NCBI RefSeq assembly: GCF_050946515.1
Contig: NZ_JBMNUX010000003.1
Location: 62,001 to 126,000 of the forward strand
DNA: 64,000 nucleotides
Source: Tractidigestivibacter sp050946515
GTDB taxonomy: Bacteria; Actinomycetota; Coriobacteriia; Coriobacteriales; Atopobiaceae
Direction: 5' to 3'
In this document: positions 17,118-26,413 of the stretch, piece after piece
Layout: the number at the start of each line of letters is the position of its first letter
Numbering within the stretch: the first letter of the stretch is position 1
Notes under the pieces: model-generated
Told to the model about the DNA's origin: nothing
The model's database searches: none
The model's input: only the letters and a program-made list of their open reading frames with translations
Program-made: the position numbers and the translations under genes

Positions 17118-17289
17118 GTGGTTCCTCTTTCGCTTGTAGTGAAAAATGGTGCCGAAGTCGCGCGAGATGGCGCGCAACGCCTCCGCATGCTATCAAAGCA
17201 TCGAGAAGCGCTTGCGCAGATGTTGTAAGGCGAACGTTATGGTCAAGGCAAGCGTTATGGTCGACGCTGCTGGCGCGCTCTGCCGCACG

Positions 17290-18312
17290 CTATCCCTCGA
17301 GCGCGGAATGGCAGCGGTCGAGAGCATCGACAATCTGGCAGACAAACTCCTCGTCGCCTGCGGAGCTGGTGAGGACCGCCACGACGTAGGTTCCGTCGTC
17401 GGAGAAGACCACGCCGGCATCGTTCATGGCTGGGGAGGCGTTCCCCTCGTAGTCGTAGTACCAGCCGGCCTTGGACCAAACCGTGTACTGGTCGCCCAGC
17501 TGGTCGTGGAGCGGGGATTGGATTGTTTCGGTAAAGAGGTCCGCCAGCCGCTGGGACTCTTCGGTTCCGCTGCAAAGGTAGGCGTAGCCCTGCTCCCAGG
17601 CAAGCGCGAATTCCTCGGCGCTCATCTGTGCGTAATAGTGGTCTTCGAAGTCGTCCTCCCTGTCGGTGAGGTCGATGCCCGCACGGCTGAGCCAATCCGT
17701 CCAGCCCATGCCGTAGGTCTTCTTGCGAAGGCTCTCGTAGTCGTCGTTGTCGGAGTTGTTGATCACGTTTTGAATCAGCGGGTAAAGCGTGTCCTCAGAA
17801 GCTTGTCCGGTCTCGATGAGGTCCTGGTAGACAAAGGTGCAATAGGGACCCTTGATGGCGCTGGCCGAGTAGACCTTCTCGTTATTCTGATAGGTGATGC
17901 TGGCGGACCCCCCGTCGAGGTCGTAGAGCGCAATCGAGCATGTGATGTCGTTCTTCTCGCATTCGGCGAGAAGCTCCTCCAAGTCTTGGAGCGCCTCGGT
18001 ATTCGCGATGTCGGCATTGCCCGTGTACGAGATGCCCGAGCTTGTTGTTTGCGAGACGAGCTCGGCTGATTCGGTCGTCCCGCCGTCAGCGTCTGCTGAG
18101 GCGTCATCGCTCGATGAAGAGTCCTCGCTGCTGGCGTCTTCGGTCTCGCTGGTAGTGTCCTGCACCTGGACCGTGCTCGTGGTTGTGCTTTCCGTTTGCT
18201 GCGCGGATCCGCATCCCGTAAGGCCTGTAAGAAGAGCGGCTACAACGGCAACGCATACAGCAAGCGGCGCATGAGACGTCTGCCTCACGCGAATGCCAAG
18301 ATCTTGTGTCAC
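17290..18312 (-). CDS. Lipoprotein with class A beta-lactamase-like serine hydrolase domain
   Basis: 340 aa. Signal peptide with lipobox LTGLTGC (Cys34), then about 75 residues of Ser/Thr/Asp/Glu-rich linker, then a beta-lactamase2-type domain. Visible catalytic motifs: SxxK at S151-K154 (SASAIKG) and SDN at 187-189 (NNSDNDDY). The third motif is KAG (WSKAGWYYD) instead of KTG/KSG. Spacing between SxxK and SDN (36 residues) is shorter than in true class A beta-lactamases. GTG 18312 with GGGGAGGAG upstream is chosen over a longer frame to 18378. Could be a cell-wall amidase/esterase rather than resistance enzyme. Confidence 0.78.
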   Translation of the reverse strand: MTQDLGIRVRQTSHAPLAVCVAVVAALLTGLTGCGSAQQTESTTTSTVQVQDTTSETEDASSEDSSSSDDASADADGGTTESAELVSQTTSSGISYTGNADIANTEALQDLEELLAECEKNDITCSIALYDLDGGSASITYQNNEKVYSASAIKGPYCTFVYQDLIETGQASEDTLYPLIQNVINNSDNDDYESLRKKTYGMGWTDWLSRAGIDLTDREDDFEDHYYAQMSAEEFALAWEQGYAYLCSGTEESQRLADLFTETIQSPLHDQLGDQYTVWSKAGWYYDYEGNASPAMNDAGVVFSDDGTYVVAVLTSSAGDEEFVCQIVDALDRCHSALEG

Positions 18313-18449
18313 CGTTGACTCCTCCCCAGTTATAGTCGACGAGCACGTCTCATTGTAGGTTGCCCGGCCCCGTGACACGAGCAGCCGTTACAACGCCAAA
18401 ACCTTCATTGGGCTGCATTTAGATTGCTGATTGCTTGCTATCAAATCAA

Positions 18450-18490
18450 AAAAAGACCGTCCCTGCGGAGGAACGCGTGGGGACGGTCAA
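18450..18490 (-). terminator. Rho-independent terminator of the UPF0210 gene
   Basis: On the minus strand GACCGTCCCC...GGGACGGTC is followed directly by TTTTTTTGA. It lies 28 nt beyond the stop of the UPF0210 gene. Confidence 0.9.
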
Positions 18491-18517
18491 TTATCTGTAC
18501 CCTGCTGATGAGATTGC

Positions 18518-19882
18518 CTAGTTCTTTAGCGAGTTGAGCGGGGCTGGGAAGCGCCCTCCGCGGTGCGCGAAGACCGTGCCGGCGTAACGGTTGACGGACA
18601 TGACCGGCGCGCTGCCAAACAGACCGCCAAACTCAAGCACGTCGCCCTCCTTGTGGCCGATGGCGGGAATCAGACGCACGGCCGTGGTCTTGGTGTTGAT
18701 CACGCCGATGGCCATCTCGTCGGCGATGATGCCGGCGATGGTCTCAACGGACGTGTCTCCGGGGATAGCGATCATGTCGAGGCCGACGGAGCAGACGCTG
18801 GTCATGGCCTCGAGCTTCTCGATGGAAAGCGATTCGTCCTCGGCAGCGCGGATCATGCCCGCATCCTCGGACACTGGGATGAACGCGCCCGAAAGGCCGC
18901 CCACGCTCGAGGAGGCCATGACGCCGCCCTTCTTGACGCAGTCATTCAAGAGCGCAAGCGCGCAGGTGGTGCCGGGCCCCCCGCATTCGCCGACGCCGAT
19001 GATCTCGAGGATCTTGGCCACGGAGTCTCCCGCTGCCGGAGTGGGTGCCAGCGACAGGTCCACGATGCCCTTCTCCACGCCTAGGCGCCTCGAGGCCTCG
19101 CGACTCATGAGCTCGCCGGCGCGGGTGATCTTGAAGGCGGTCTCCTTGATCTTCTCGGCAACGGTCATGAGGTCGGCGTCCTCGGGAAGCTGCTCGAGGG
19201 CGGCTGCCATGACGCCGGGGCCGGAGACTCCCACGTTGATGACAGCGTCAGCCTCGCCCGTCCCGTGGACGGCACCCGCCATGAACGGCGAGTCCTCCAC
19301 CATGTTGGCGAACACGACGAACTTGGCCGCCCCATAGCAGTCGATGTCGGTCGTCGCCTTTGCGCAATCGATGATGGTCTGCGCGGCGAGAAGGACGGCG
19401 TCCATGTTGATGCCGGCGCGCGTCGAGGCGATGTTGAGCGAGGAGCACACGCGCGTGGTGGTGGAGAGAGCCTCGGGGACTGAGGCGATCAGACGACGGT
19501 CGGTGACGCCCATGCCCTTCTGCACAAGCGCCGAGAAGCCGCCCATGAAGTCGATGCCCAAAGTCTCGGCCGCGCGGTCCATCGTGCGGGCGATGGGGGA
19601 GAGGTCCTCGTCGGGACATCCTGCGGCAATCTGCGCAATAGGGGTGACGGAGACGCGCTTGTTGGCAATGGGGATCCCATACTCGTTCTCAAGGTCGCTC
19701 GCGACGGAGACCAAGTTCTCCGCTTGGCTCGTGATGCGGTCATAGATCTTGGTGCACATGCGACCCATGTCCTCGTCGGCGCAGCTCGCCAGCGAGATGC
19801 CCATGGTAATGGTGCGCAGGTCAAGGTTCTGCTCCGAGACCATCGCGAGGGTCTCGGAAACTTCCTGTGGTGTGATGTCCAT
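18518..19882 (-). CDS. PFL/UPF0210 family protein (DUF711)
   Basis: 454 aa, family-typical. The frame extends to 20266, but ATG 19882 (MDITPQEVSETLAMVSEQNL) has AAGGA upstream and matches the family start. Conserved Gly-rich blocks include INVGVSGPGVM, GGPGTTCALALLNDCVKKGG and SSSVGGLSGAFIPVSEDAGM. The fold is related to pyruvate-formate-lyase-like glycyl enzymes by name only; no activity is established. Its usual neighbour, an ACT-domain UPF0237 protein, is not next to it here. Divergent from a LacI gene. Confidence 0.88.
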   Translation of the reverse strand: MDITPQEVSETLAMVSEQNLDLRTITMGISLASCADEDMGRMCTKIYDRITSQAENLVSVASDLENEYGIPIANKRVSVTPIAQIAAGCPDEDLSPIARTMDRAAETLGIDFMGGFSALVQKGMGVTDRRLIASVPEALSTTTRVCSSLNIASTRAGINMDAVLLAAQTIIDCAKATTDIDCYGAAKFVVFANMVEDSPFMAGAVHGTGEADAVINVGVSGPGVMAAALEQLPEDADLMTVAEKIKETAFKITRAGELMSREASRRLGVEKGIVDLSLAPTPAAGDSVAKILEIIGVGECGGPGTTCALALLNDCVKKGGVMASSSVGGLSGAFIPVSEDAGMIRAAEDESLSIEKLEAMTSVCSVGLDMIAIPGDTSVETIAGIIADEMAIGVINTKTTAVRLIPAIGHKEGDVLEFGGLFGSAPVMSVNRYAGTVFAHRGGRFPAPLNSLKN

Positions 19883-20044
19883 CAGTGCGTCCTTTTCGTT
19901 GTCGGCGTGTGGACAAGTATAGGGCACGCGCCCGCGCGCGGTTGGCATGCGTGCCCGCCCATGAGGCTCGGACGTTGTTAACATACGTTTAGTGCTATGT
20001 TTAGCCTGCCTTAGGAGACGCCAAGGACGACGGAGGTACGCTCC

Positions 20045-21049
20045 ATGCGCAACATCGGTGTTCGAGAAATCAGCCGCATGACGGGGTTCTCTCCCGCGAC
20101 GGTCTCCAACGCGCTCAACAACAAGCGAAGCGTGAGCAAGGAGACCGCAAGGATCATCATGAAGGCTGCGGAAGAGCTCGGCTATGCGCGTCGCGAGAGC
20201 GTCGGCAGCATCTGCTTTGTGTTGGCTCGAAAGACCGGCGAGGTGCTCGACGAGGGCACCTTCCACCCCGGCGTCATGGAGGGAGTCGAGAAGGCGGCAA
20301 GCGCCCTCGGCCTTTCGACGAGCTACGTCACGCTCGAGCTCTCTGACCGCGAAGCGGCGCGGAGGCAGGCAAGAGACATCGCAAGCGATACCTCAAGGGC
20401 CGTCGTCCTTCTCGGCACTGAGATGACCGAGGATGACTATGCCCTCTTCGAGGATGCCAAAGCCCCGCTCGTGATAGTTGACGGATGGTGCGACCACATC
20501 TTCTTCGACTGCGTGGTCACCTCGAACGAGAACTCGGCTTTTAGGGCCACGAGCTATCTCATCCAGCATGGCCATCGTGATATTGGCTACATAGCCGGGC
20601 GCTGCAGGATCAGGAACTTTCCCCTGCGCGAGCGGGGCGTAAAGCGTGCCATCCGCGAGTCCGGCCTTGCGATCAACCCAGACTTTCGCGTTGAGGCTGG
20701 GACCACCGTGAGCACCGCCTACGAGTCCATGCGGTCCTGGCTTGCCAAAAAGCCCCTCCTGCCTACGGCCTTCTTTGCGGAGAGCGACATCATGGCGCTT
20801 GGCGCCATGCGCGCGATGAGCGAGGCAGGCATCAAGATTCCAGAGGACGTCTCGATCATCGGCTTCGACGACCTGCCCTTTGCCACCGCTGCCGTGCCCC
20901 CTCTGACCACGATTCGGGTGCCCAACCACGAGATGGGCTCGATTGCCGTCGATCTTCTGATGGACCAGATAAAACACCCGCGCTACTACACCAAGGCGAT
21001 CCATCTCTCGACCAAGCTGATCGAGCGCGAGAGCGTCGCGAGCATCTAG
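20045..21049 (+). CDS. LacI-family transcriptional regulator (probable arabinose operon regulator)
   Basis: 334 aa. N-terminal LacI HTH with hinge helix (REISRMTGFSPATVSNALNN, about residues 5-55), then a periplasmic-binding-protein-like ligand domain ending in FDDLPFATAAVPPLTTIRVP. Lies 427 bp upstream of araABD in the same direction and is closed by its own terminator, so it probably acts in trans on the palindromes between them. Ligand and targets are inferred from position. Confidence 0.85.
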   Translation: MRNIGVREISRMTGFSPATVSNALNNKRSVSKETARIIMKAAEELGYARRESVGSICFVLARKTGEVLDEGTFHPGVMEGVEKAASALGLSTSYVTLELSDREAARRQARDIASDTSRAVVLLGTEMTEDDYALFEDAKAPLVIVDGWCDHIFFDCVVTSNENSAFRATSYLIQHGHRDIGYIAGRCRIRNFPLRERGVKRAIRESGLAINPDFRVEAGTTVSTAYESMRSWLAKKPLLPTAFFAESDIMALGAMRAMSEAGIKIPEDVSIIGFDDLPFATAAVPPLTTIRVPNHEMGSIAVDLLMDQIKHPRYYTKAIHLSTKLIERESVASI

Positions 21050-21085
21050 CCCCTGCCGAGGCACGGCCTCGTGGGGGCATTTCTG
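21049..21085 (+). terminator. Terminator after LacI regulator
   Basis: GCCCCtgCCGAGGC and GCCTCGtgGGGGC form a stem starting at the last base of the stop codon, followed by ATTTCTGT. The weak T-run makes termination efficiency uncertain. Confidence 0.7.
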
Positions 21086-21475
21086 TGCCGATGGACATAA
21101 ACACGATGTAAACAAATAGTGATAAAAGCCTAGGTAAATAGAAAAACAGTACTGTTTATATGCCGCTCAATTCCGAAAAATAACCGTTCACAGGTAAACA
21201 GTGTTTTACTCATGTAGACACCGTTGTATAACAGCCTCAGCAGCGAGCAGAGAGTATCCTAGGGCAAGCAAATCCCTGATTAACTGCATAAATGCAAGAA
21301 CCTCTCATGATGTGACCAAGGTTGGGGTGATGACTCTTCTGTCTCAATGGTGGTAAACATTCGAGTTGAACGTTTAACAGAGCAAGCGTTGCGAGCCGTT
21401 TGTTGACAGGGCGGTAGGCGAGCAGCAAGTCGCGCGGCTCCTTTGCGTCGCAGCCATACAAGAAAGGAAACCATC
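21086..21475 (+). promoter_or_regulatory. AT-rich araA leader with operator-like palindromes
   Basis: A 390-bp non-coding stretch, far more AT-rich than its flanks. A perfect 14-bp palindrome AAACAGTACTGTTT lies at 21144-21157 and an imperfect one GTAAACAGTGTTTTAC at 21193-21208. Further GTAAAC motifs occur at 21110 and near 21353. These resemble LacI-family operator halves and probably bind one of the nearby LacI proteins. AAGAAAGGAAA is the araA RBS. No small gene recognised. Confidence 0.55.
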
Positions 21476-22972
21476 ATGGTCGAAATCAAGAAGTATGAGT
21501 TCTGGTTCTGCCCCTGCACGCAGGATCTCTATGGCGATGAGGTTCTGGCACACGTGGCAGAGCACTCCGCTGAGGTCGTCGCCGCGCTCAACGCGAGTCC
21601 CGAGATTCCCTACGAGGTCGTCCTCAAGCCCAACCTTCTGACTTCCGACGTGATCGAGCAGACCTTCAAGGCCGCCAACGCCGACGATGCCTGCGCGGGC
21701 ATCATCACCTGGGCGCATACCTTCTCGCCCTCGAAGAACTACATCCACGGCCTGAGCGTTCTCGACAAGCCGCTGTGCCAGTTCGCCACGCAGTACAACG
21801 AGGAGATCCCCTACGACACCATCGACATGGACTTCATGAACGAGAACCAGGCCGCCCACGGCGAGCGCGAGCTGGGGCACATCTTCGCCCGCATGCGCTG
21901 GCCTCACAAGGTGGTCTTTGGCTACTGGAAGGATGCTGCCGTCCGCGCCGAGCTGGGCGCGTGGATGCGCGTGGCCGTGGGCGTGAACGAGAGCAGAAAC
22001 ATCCGCGTGGCGCGCTTCGCTGACACCATGAGAAACGTCGCCGTGACCGACGGAGACAAGATCGAGGCCGAGGTCAAGTTCGGGTGGACCGTGGACGCCT
22101 GGCCCGTGAACGACCTCACCCCCTACGTCGACGCCGTGAGCCCCGCCGAGGCAAGCGCGCTTGCCGACGAGTACTACGACACCTACGAGCTCGTGCTTGA
22201 CGGGCGCGACCCCAAGGAGTTCCGCGAGCACGTTGAGGTGCAGGCGGCGCAGGAGATCGGAATCGAGCGCTTCCTCGTCGAGCACAACTACAACGCCTTC
22301 TCCGACCACTTCGGCGACCTCGGCGCCCTGAAGGAGCTGCCGAGCCTCTCGGTGCAGCGCCTGATGCAGAAGGGCTACGGCTTTGGGCCTGAGGGCGACT
22401 GGAAGACTCCTGCGATGGTGCGCCTCATGAAGGTCATGACCGCCGGCATGAGGGACGCCAAGGGCTCCGCCCTCATGGAGGACTACACCTACAACCTCGT
22501 TCCGGGCAAGGAGGGAATCCTCGAGAGCCACATGAGCGAGGTCGACCCGAGCATCGCCGACGGTCGCATTGCCATTCGCGCCACGCCGCTTTCCATGGGC
22601 GATCGCGAGGACCCCGCGCGCCTCATCTTCACCGGAAAGACTGGTTCCGCCATTGCCACCTCGCTCGTTGACCTTGGAAACCGCTTCCGCCTGATCGTCC
22701 AAGAGATCGACTGCAAGAAGGTCGAGAAGCCGATGCCGGCGCTTCCCACTGGAACGCTCTTCTGGACTCCGCGACCCAACCTCAAGGTTGGCACCGAGGC
22801 ATGGATCTACGCGGGCGGCGCTCACCACACCGCGATGAGCTTTGACCTCACGGCTCAGCAGATGGCCGACTGGGCCGAGCTCATGGGCATCGAGTGCGTG
22901 GCCATTGACGCCGACACTACCATCCGCGACTTCAAGCGCGACCTCATGCTCGGAGAGGTCTGCTTCCGCTAG
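21476..22972 (+). CDS. araA: L-arabinose isomerase
   Basis: Converts L-arabinose to L-ribulose; Mn-dependent. 498 aa, matching the ~500 aa family size. Diagnostic blocks: WFCPCTQDLYGDEVL, WAHTFSPSKNYIHGL, QFATQYNEEIPYDTIDMDF, NENQAAHGERELGHIFARMR, HNYNAFSDHFGDLG, GYGFGPEGDWKTPAMVRLMK and FLEDYTY-like MEDYTYNLVPG. ATG 21476 follows AAAGGAAA; an upstream in-frame start at 21443 lacks an RBS. First gene of araA-araB-araD-galM. Confidence 0.96.
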   Translation: MVEIKKYEFWFCPCTQDLYGDEVLAHVAEHSAEVVAALNASPEIPYEVVLKPNLLTSDVIEQTFKAANADDACAGIITWAHTFSPSKNYIHGLSVLDKPLCQFATQYNEEIPYDTIDMDFMNENQAAHGERELGHIFARMRWPHKVVFGYWKDAAVRAELGAWMRVAVGVNESRNIRVARFADTMRNVAVTDGDKIEAEVKFGWTVDAWPVNDLTPYVDAVSPAEASALADEYYDTYELVLDGRDPKEFREHVEVQAAQEIGIERFLVEHNYNAFSDHFGDLGALKELPSLSVQRLMQKGYGFGPEGDWKTPAMVRLMKVMTAGMRDAKGSALMEDYTYNLVPGKEGILESHMSEVDPSIADGRIAIRATPLSMGDREDPARLIFTGKTGSAIATSLVDLGNRFRLIVQEIDCKKVEKPMPALPTGTLFWTPRPNLKVGTEAWIYAGGAHHTAMSFDLTAQQMADWAELMGIECVAIDADTTIRDFKRDLMLGEVCFR

Positions 22973-23045
22973 CTTCGCGGCTCATTAAGTCACGCGGCCG
23001 GGCCGTCCAACCTTCCTGGTGGCTCGGCATCTTTGGAGGGGAGAC

Positions 23046-24653
23046 ATGGAGAACACGAACGCATCTGCCGCACGCGCTATCGAGGCCGGCGACGTCACGC
23101 TCGGCATTGAGTACGGATCCACGAGAATAAAGGCCGTGCTCATCGGCGCGTCTCACGAGGTGCTCGCCGTAGGCACCCATGACTGGGAGAACTCGCTTGC
23201 GGACGGATACTGGACCTACCCAAAGTCTGAGCTCGACGAGGGCATCGCCGCAACATATGCGTCGCTCAAGAACGACTGCCGTGAGCGCTACGGCGTCGTG
23301 CCTCACCGCCTTGGGGCTCTGGGCGTCTCGGCCATGATGCATGGCTACCTGCCCTTTGACGAGGCGGGCAATCTGCTCGTTGCGTTCCGCACCTGGAGAA
23401 ACACCACGACCACGCGCGCGGCGCGCGAGCTCTCGCGCGAGTTCTCGTTCCACATTCCGGAGCGTTGGAGCGTCTCCCACGTCTACCAGGCGATTCTCGA
23501 CGGCGAGCCGCACGTCTCGCGCATCGCGCACCTCACGACGCTTGCCGGATACGCGCACTGGCGCCTTACCGGCGAATGGGCGCTGTCGGTGGGCGACGCG
23601 TCCGGGATGTTTCCTATCGACTCCCGTACCCACAACTACGACAAGGCCATGCTCGAGCGTTTTGATGCTCTGGCAAGCGAGAAGGGCGTGTTCTGGAAGC
23701 TTGAGGACCTGCTGCCGCGTGTGCTTCTGGCCGGGGAGTGCGCCGGACATCTGAGCGAGGAGGGCGCGCGCTTTCTTGACCCCACGGGAGAGCTTGAGCC
23801 GGGATGCCCGGTCTGCCCGCCCGAGGGCGACGCTGGCACCGGCATGATAGCCACCAACTCTGTGGCGCCGCGCACCGGCAACGTCTCTGCGGGCACCTCG
23901 GTCTTCTCGATGGTCGTCCTCGAGCATCCGCTCAAGGACGCGACGCGCCCCGAGATCGACCTCGTGACCACGCCATCCGGAGACCCGGTGGCCATGGTCC
24001 ACTGCAACAACTGCACCTCCGACCTCAACGAGTGGGTATCGCTGCTGGTTGAGTACGGCAAGCTCATGGGTGCCTCAAATGATGATGTCTACCAGAGGCT
24101 TTTTGAGCTTGCGCTGCAGGGTGATGCCGACTGCGGGGGCGTCGTGTCCGTGCCCTTCGTCTCTGGCGAGACGGTCGTGGGCGTTGGGACGGGCCGGCCA
24201 CTTGTCATGCGCAAGCCCGGCGCCCATCTGGGGCTTGCCAACTTCATGCGCGCGTCCATCATGTCGTGCTTTGCGGCGCTCGCCCTGGGAAATGAGGCAC
24301 TGCGCGAGGAGGGCGTTGCCATCGAGCGTCTTTATGCGCATGGCGGCATCTTCAAGACGCCGGTGGTGGCGCAGCGCCTGCTCGCTGCTGCGCTCGAGGC
24401 CCCCGTCACCGTGATGGAGACGGCGGGGGAGGGCGGCGCGTGGGGCCAGGCGGTCGCCGCGGCCTACATGCTGCGACGCAAGGAGGGGCAGAGCCTCTCC
24501 GACTACCTCTCCAGCGAGGTCTTTGGGTCGCTCTCCTCGACGACGCTTGAGCCAGTGCCCGCTGACGTTGAGGGATTCAGGTCTTATCTCGGCTCCTTCC
24601 GCCGTGCGCTTGTGGCGGAGAAGGCCGCTGACAACCAGGACGCAAACAACTAG
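23046..24653 (+). CDS. araB: L-ribulokinase (FGGY family)
   Basis: Phosphorylates L-ribulose to L-ribulose-5-phosphate. 535 aa. Kinase N-domain start LGIEYGSTRIKAVLIG, then LGALGVSAMMHGYLPFD, NVSAGTSVFSMVVLE, VVSVPFVSGETVVGVG, and a C-terminal ATP-binding block GGIFKTPVVAQRLLAAAL. Start ATG 23046 has GGAGGGGAG immediately upstream. The sequence is of the xylulokinase-like group often found between araA and araD in Gram-positives rather than the E. coli AraB type; position decides the substrate. Confidence 0.9.
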   Translation: MENTNASAARAIEAGDVTLGIEYGSTRIKAVLIGASHEVLAVGTHDWENSLADGYWTYPKSELDEGIAATYASLKNDCRERYGVVPHRLGALGVSAMMHGYLPFDEAGNLLVAFRTWRNTTTTRAARELSREFSFHIPERWSVSHVYQAILDGEPHVSRIAHLTTLAGYAHWRLTGEWALSVGDASGMFPIDSRTHNYDKAMLERFDALASEKGVFWKLEDLLPRVLLAGECAGHLSEEGARFLDPTGELEPGCPVCPPEGDAGTGMIATNSVAPRTGNVSAGTSVFSMVVLEHPLKDATRPEIDLVTTPSGDPVAMVHCNNCTSDLNEWVSLLVEYGKLMGASNDDVYQRLFELALQGDADCGGVVSVPFVSGETVVGVGTGRPLVMRKPGAHLGLANFMRASIMSCFAALALGNEALREEGVAIERLYAHGGIFKTPVVAQRLLAAALEAPVTVMETAGEGGAWGQAVAAAYMLRRKEGQSLSDYLSSEVFGSLSSTTLEPVPADVEGFRSYLGSFRRALVAEKAADNQDANN

Positions 24654-24663
24654 GGGGGCATCC

Positions 24664-25368
24664 ATGATGCTGAAGGAACTTCGCGAGCAGGTCTATGAGG
24701 CCAACATGGCCTTGGTGAAACACGGTCTTGTGGTATTTACCTGGGGAAACGCGTCAGGTCTTGATGCCGAGCGCGGCGTCTTCGTGATCAAGCCGAGCGG
24801 CGTGGACTACGACGAGCTCTCGCCAGAGAACCTTGTGGTCTGCGACCTCGACGGGAAGGTGGTTGAGGGGGACCTGCGCCCCTCCTCTGACACGCCGACT
24901 CACGCTGCGCTCTACCGCGCATGGGCGGGCCGGGGCGTCGGGGGCGTCGTGCACACGCACTCGAGCGCGGCCGTCGCCTGGGCGCAGTCCGGTCGTGACA
25001 TCCCTGCCTACGGGACCACGCACGCGGACTACTTCCACGGGCCGGTTCCCTGCATGCGCGGCCTTACGCGCGAGGAGGTTGAGGGCAACTACGAGCTCGA
25101 GACCGGCAACGTGATTATTGCGGGCTTTGCCGACCGCGGCATTGACCCCATGGCCGTGCCGGCCTGTCTCGTGCGCAACCACGGTCCCTTCACGTGGGGC
25201 GTCGACGCGGCGGCAGCGGCATACCATGCCGTCGTCCTCGAGGAAGTTGGCGCGATGGCACGCGACACCGAGCTCATCTCGCCACGCTGCGGCTCCGCCC
25301 CGCAGTATCTGCTCGACAAGCACTATCTGCGCAAGCACGGACCGAACGCCTACTATGGCCAGAACTAG
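24664..25368 (+). CDS. araD: L-ribulose-5-phosphate 4-epimerase
   Basis: Converts L-ribulose-5-P to D-xylulose-5-P. 234 aa class II aldolase-type fold. Motifs: TWGNASGLD, FVIKPSGVDYDEL, VVHTHSSAAVAWAQSG (His metal ligands), YGTTHADYFHGPVPC and ACLVRNHGPFTWG. Two consecutive ATGs (24664, 24667) after GGGGGGCATCC; the first is used. The 3' end overlaps galM by 14 nt. Its product feeds the phosphoketolase further downstream. Confidence 0.96.
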   Translation: MMLKELREQVYEANMALVKHGLVVFTWGNASGLDAERGVFVIKPSGVDYDELSPENLVVCDLDGKVVEGDLRPSSDTPTHAALYRAWAGRGVGGVVHTHSSAAVAWAQSGRDIPAYGTTHADYFHGPVPCMRGLTREEVEGNYELETGNVIIAGFADRGIDPMAVPACLVRNHGPFTWGVDAAAAAYHAVVLEEVGAMARDTELISPRCGSAPQYLLDKHYLRKHGPNAYYGQN

Positions 25369-26365
25369 AAAGATAGGGCGCCCCGGCGGCGTCCAGGCCA
25401 CAGTCACAGACCTTGGCGCGAGCCTCGTCTCGCTTTTCGTGCCGACCCCTGGCGGAAGCGCGCTCGACGTCGTCTTGGGATTCGATGAGGTCGAGCGCTA
25501 CGGGAGCAACCCTGCGCACCTAGGGGCGGTCGTCGGACGCGTTGCCAACCGAATCGGCGGCGCGCGCTTCTCGCTGCATGGACGAGAAGTGCGGCTCCCC
25601 GCCTTCGAGCGGGGAAACTACCTCCATGGCGGTCCCTACTTCTGGCACGATCGCACGTGGCGTTTTGTCGATGAGGAGCAAGACCGCGTGACGCTTGCGC
25701 TTGAGAGCCCCGATGGCGACCAGGGATTTCCTGGGGCGGTGCACGCGCAGGTGAGCTACGAGGCGAGCGATTGCTCGCTGGCCATCGACTACGTCTGCGA
25801 GGCGGATGCGCTCACGCCCATCAACCTCACGAATCACAGCTACTTCAATCTGAACGGGCAGGGGTCGGGTAGCGTTGTGGGGCATCGCGTGCAGGTGCTT
25901 GCCGACAAGATCACCGCCACACGCGACGACCTCGTTCCCACCGGCGAGCTCGCTTCTGTTGCTGGGACCCCATTTGACCTGCGCGCTCCACGCGAGCTAC
26001 GCTGCGGCCTCAAGGCCGGCCTAGCCCAGAGGGAGCCCGAGCGCGGCTTCGATCACAACTACGTTCTGCGAGGCTTCTCGCCGCGCGATGACCGTGTGGG
26101 AGATGTCCGCCCTGTGGCAAGCGTGTGGGGAGACGCCTCTGGCATCAGGATGGACGTTCTGAGCGACCTGCCCGGCTTGCAGCTATATACGGCGAACTAT
26201 CTGGACGAGCCGCACGGCAAGGACGGCTTCGCCTATGGGCCATACGATGCCGTCTGCCTAGAAACGCAGTTCTTTCCGGATGCGGTCAACCATCCGGAGT
26301 TCGCGCAGCCTATCTTTGGCCCAGATCGTTGCTTCGTCTCGACTACGGAGTTTCGCTTCTCGTAG
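25355..26365 (+). CDS. galM: Aldose 1-epimerase (mutarotase)
   Basis: 336 aa. Interconverts alpha and beta anomers of aldoses; here probably supplies the arabinose anomer used by AraA. GalM landmarks: DLGASLVSLFVP, LGAVVGRVANRIGGARF, NYLHGGPYFWHDRTW, LTNHSYFNLNGQGSG (catalytic His region), FDHNYVLRG, GLQLYTANYLDEPHG and CLETQFFPDAVNHP. ATG 25355 lies inside the araD end. The open frame upstream overlaps araD and is not used. Confidence 0.93.
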   Translation: MARTRKIGRPGGVQATVTDLGASLVSLFVPTPGGSALDVVLGFDEVERYGSNPAHLGAVVGRVANRIGGARFSLHGREVRLPAFERGNYLHGGPYFWHDRTWRFVDEEQDRVTLALESPDGDQGFPGAVHAQVSYEASDCSLAIDYVCEADALTPINLTNHSYFNLNGQGSGSVVGHRVQVLADKITATRDDLVPTGELASVAGTPFDLRAPRELRCGLKAGLAQREPERGFDHNYVLRGFSPRDDRVGDVRPVASVWGDASGIRMDVLSDLPGLQLYTANYLDEPHGKDGFAYGPYDAVCLETQFFPDAVNHPEFAQPIFGPDRCFVSTTEFRFS

Positions 26366-26413
26366 CGCAGCAGTGTACGGAGCTTTTACTGGGCTTGCCG
26401 TCACCGGGTAGCT

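Noticed and set aside
21476..22972. araA as L-fucose isomerase
   Set aside because: Length (~500 aa) and blocks such as DTIDMDFMNENQAAHG fit L-arabinose isomerase, and araB/araD follow.
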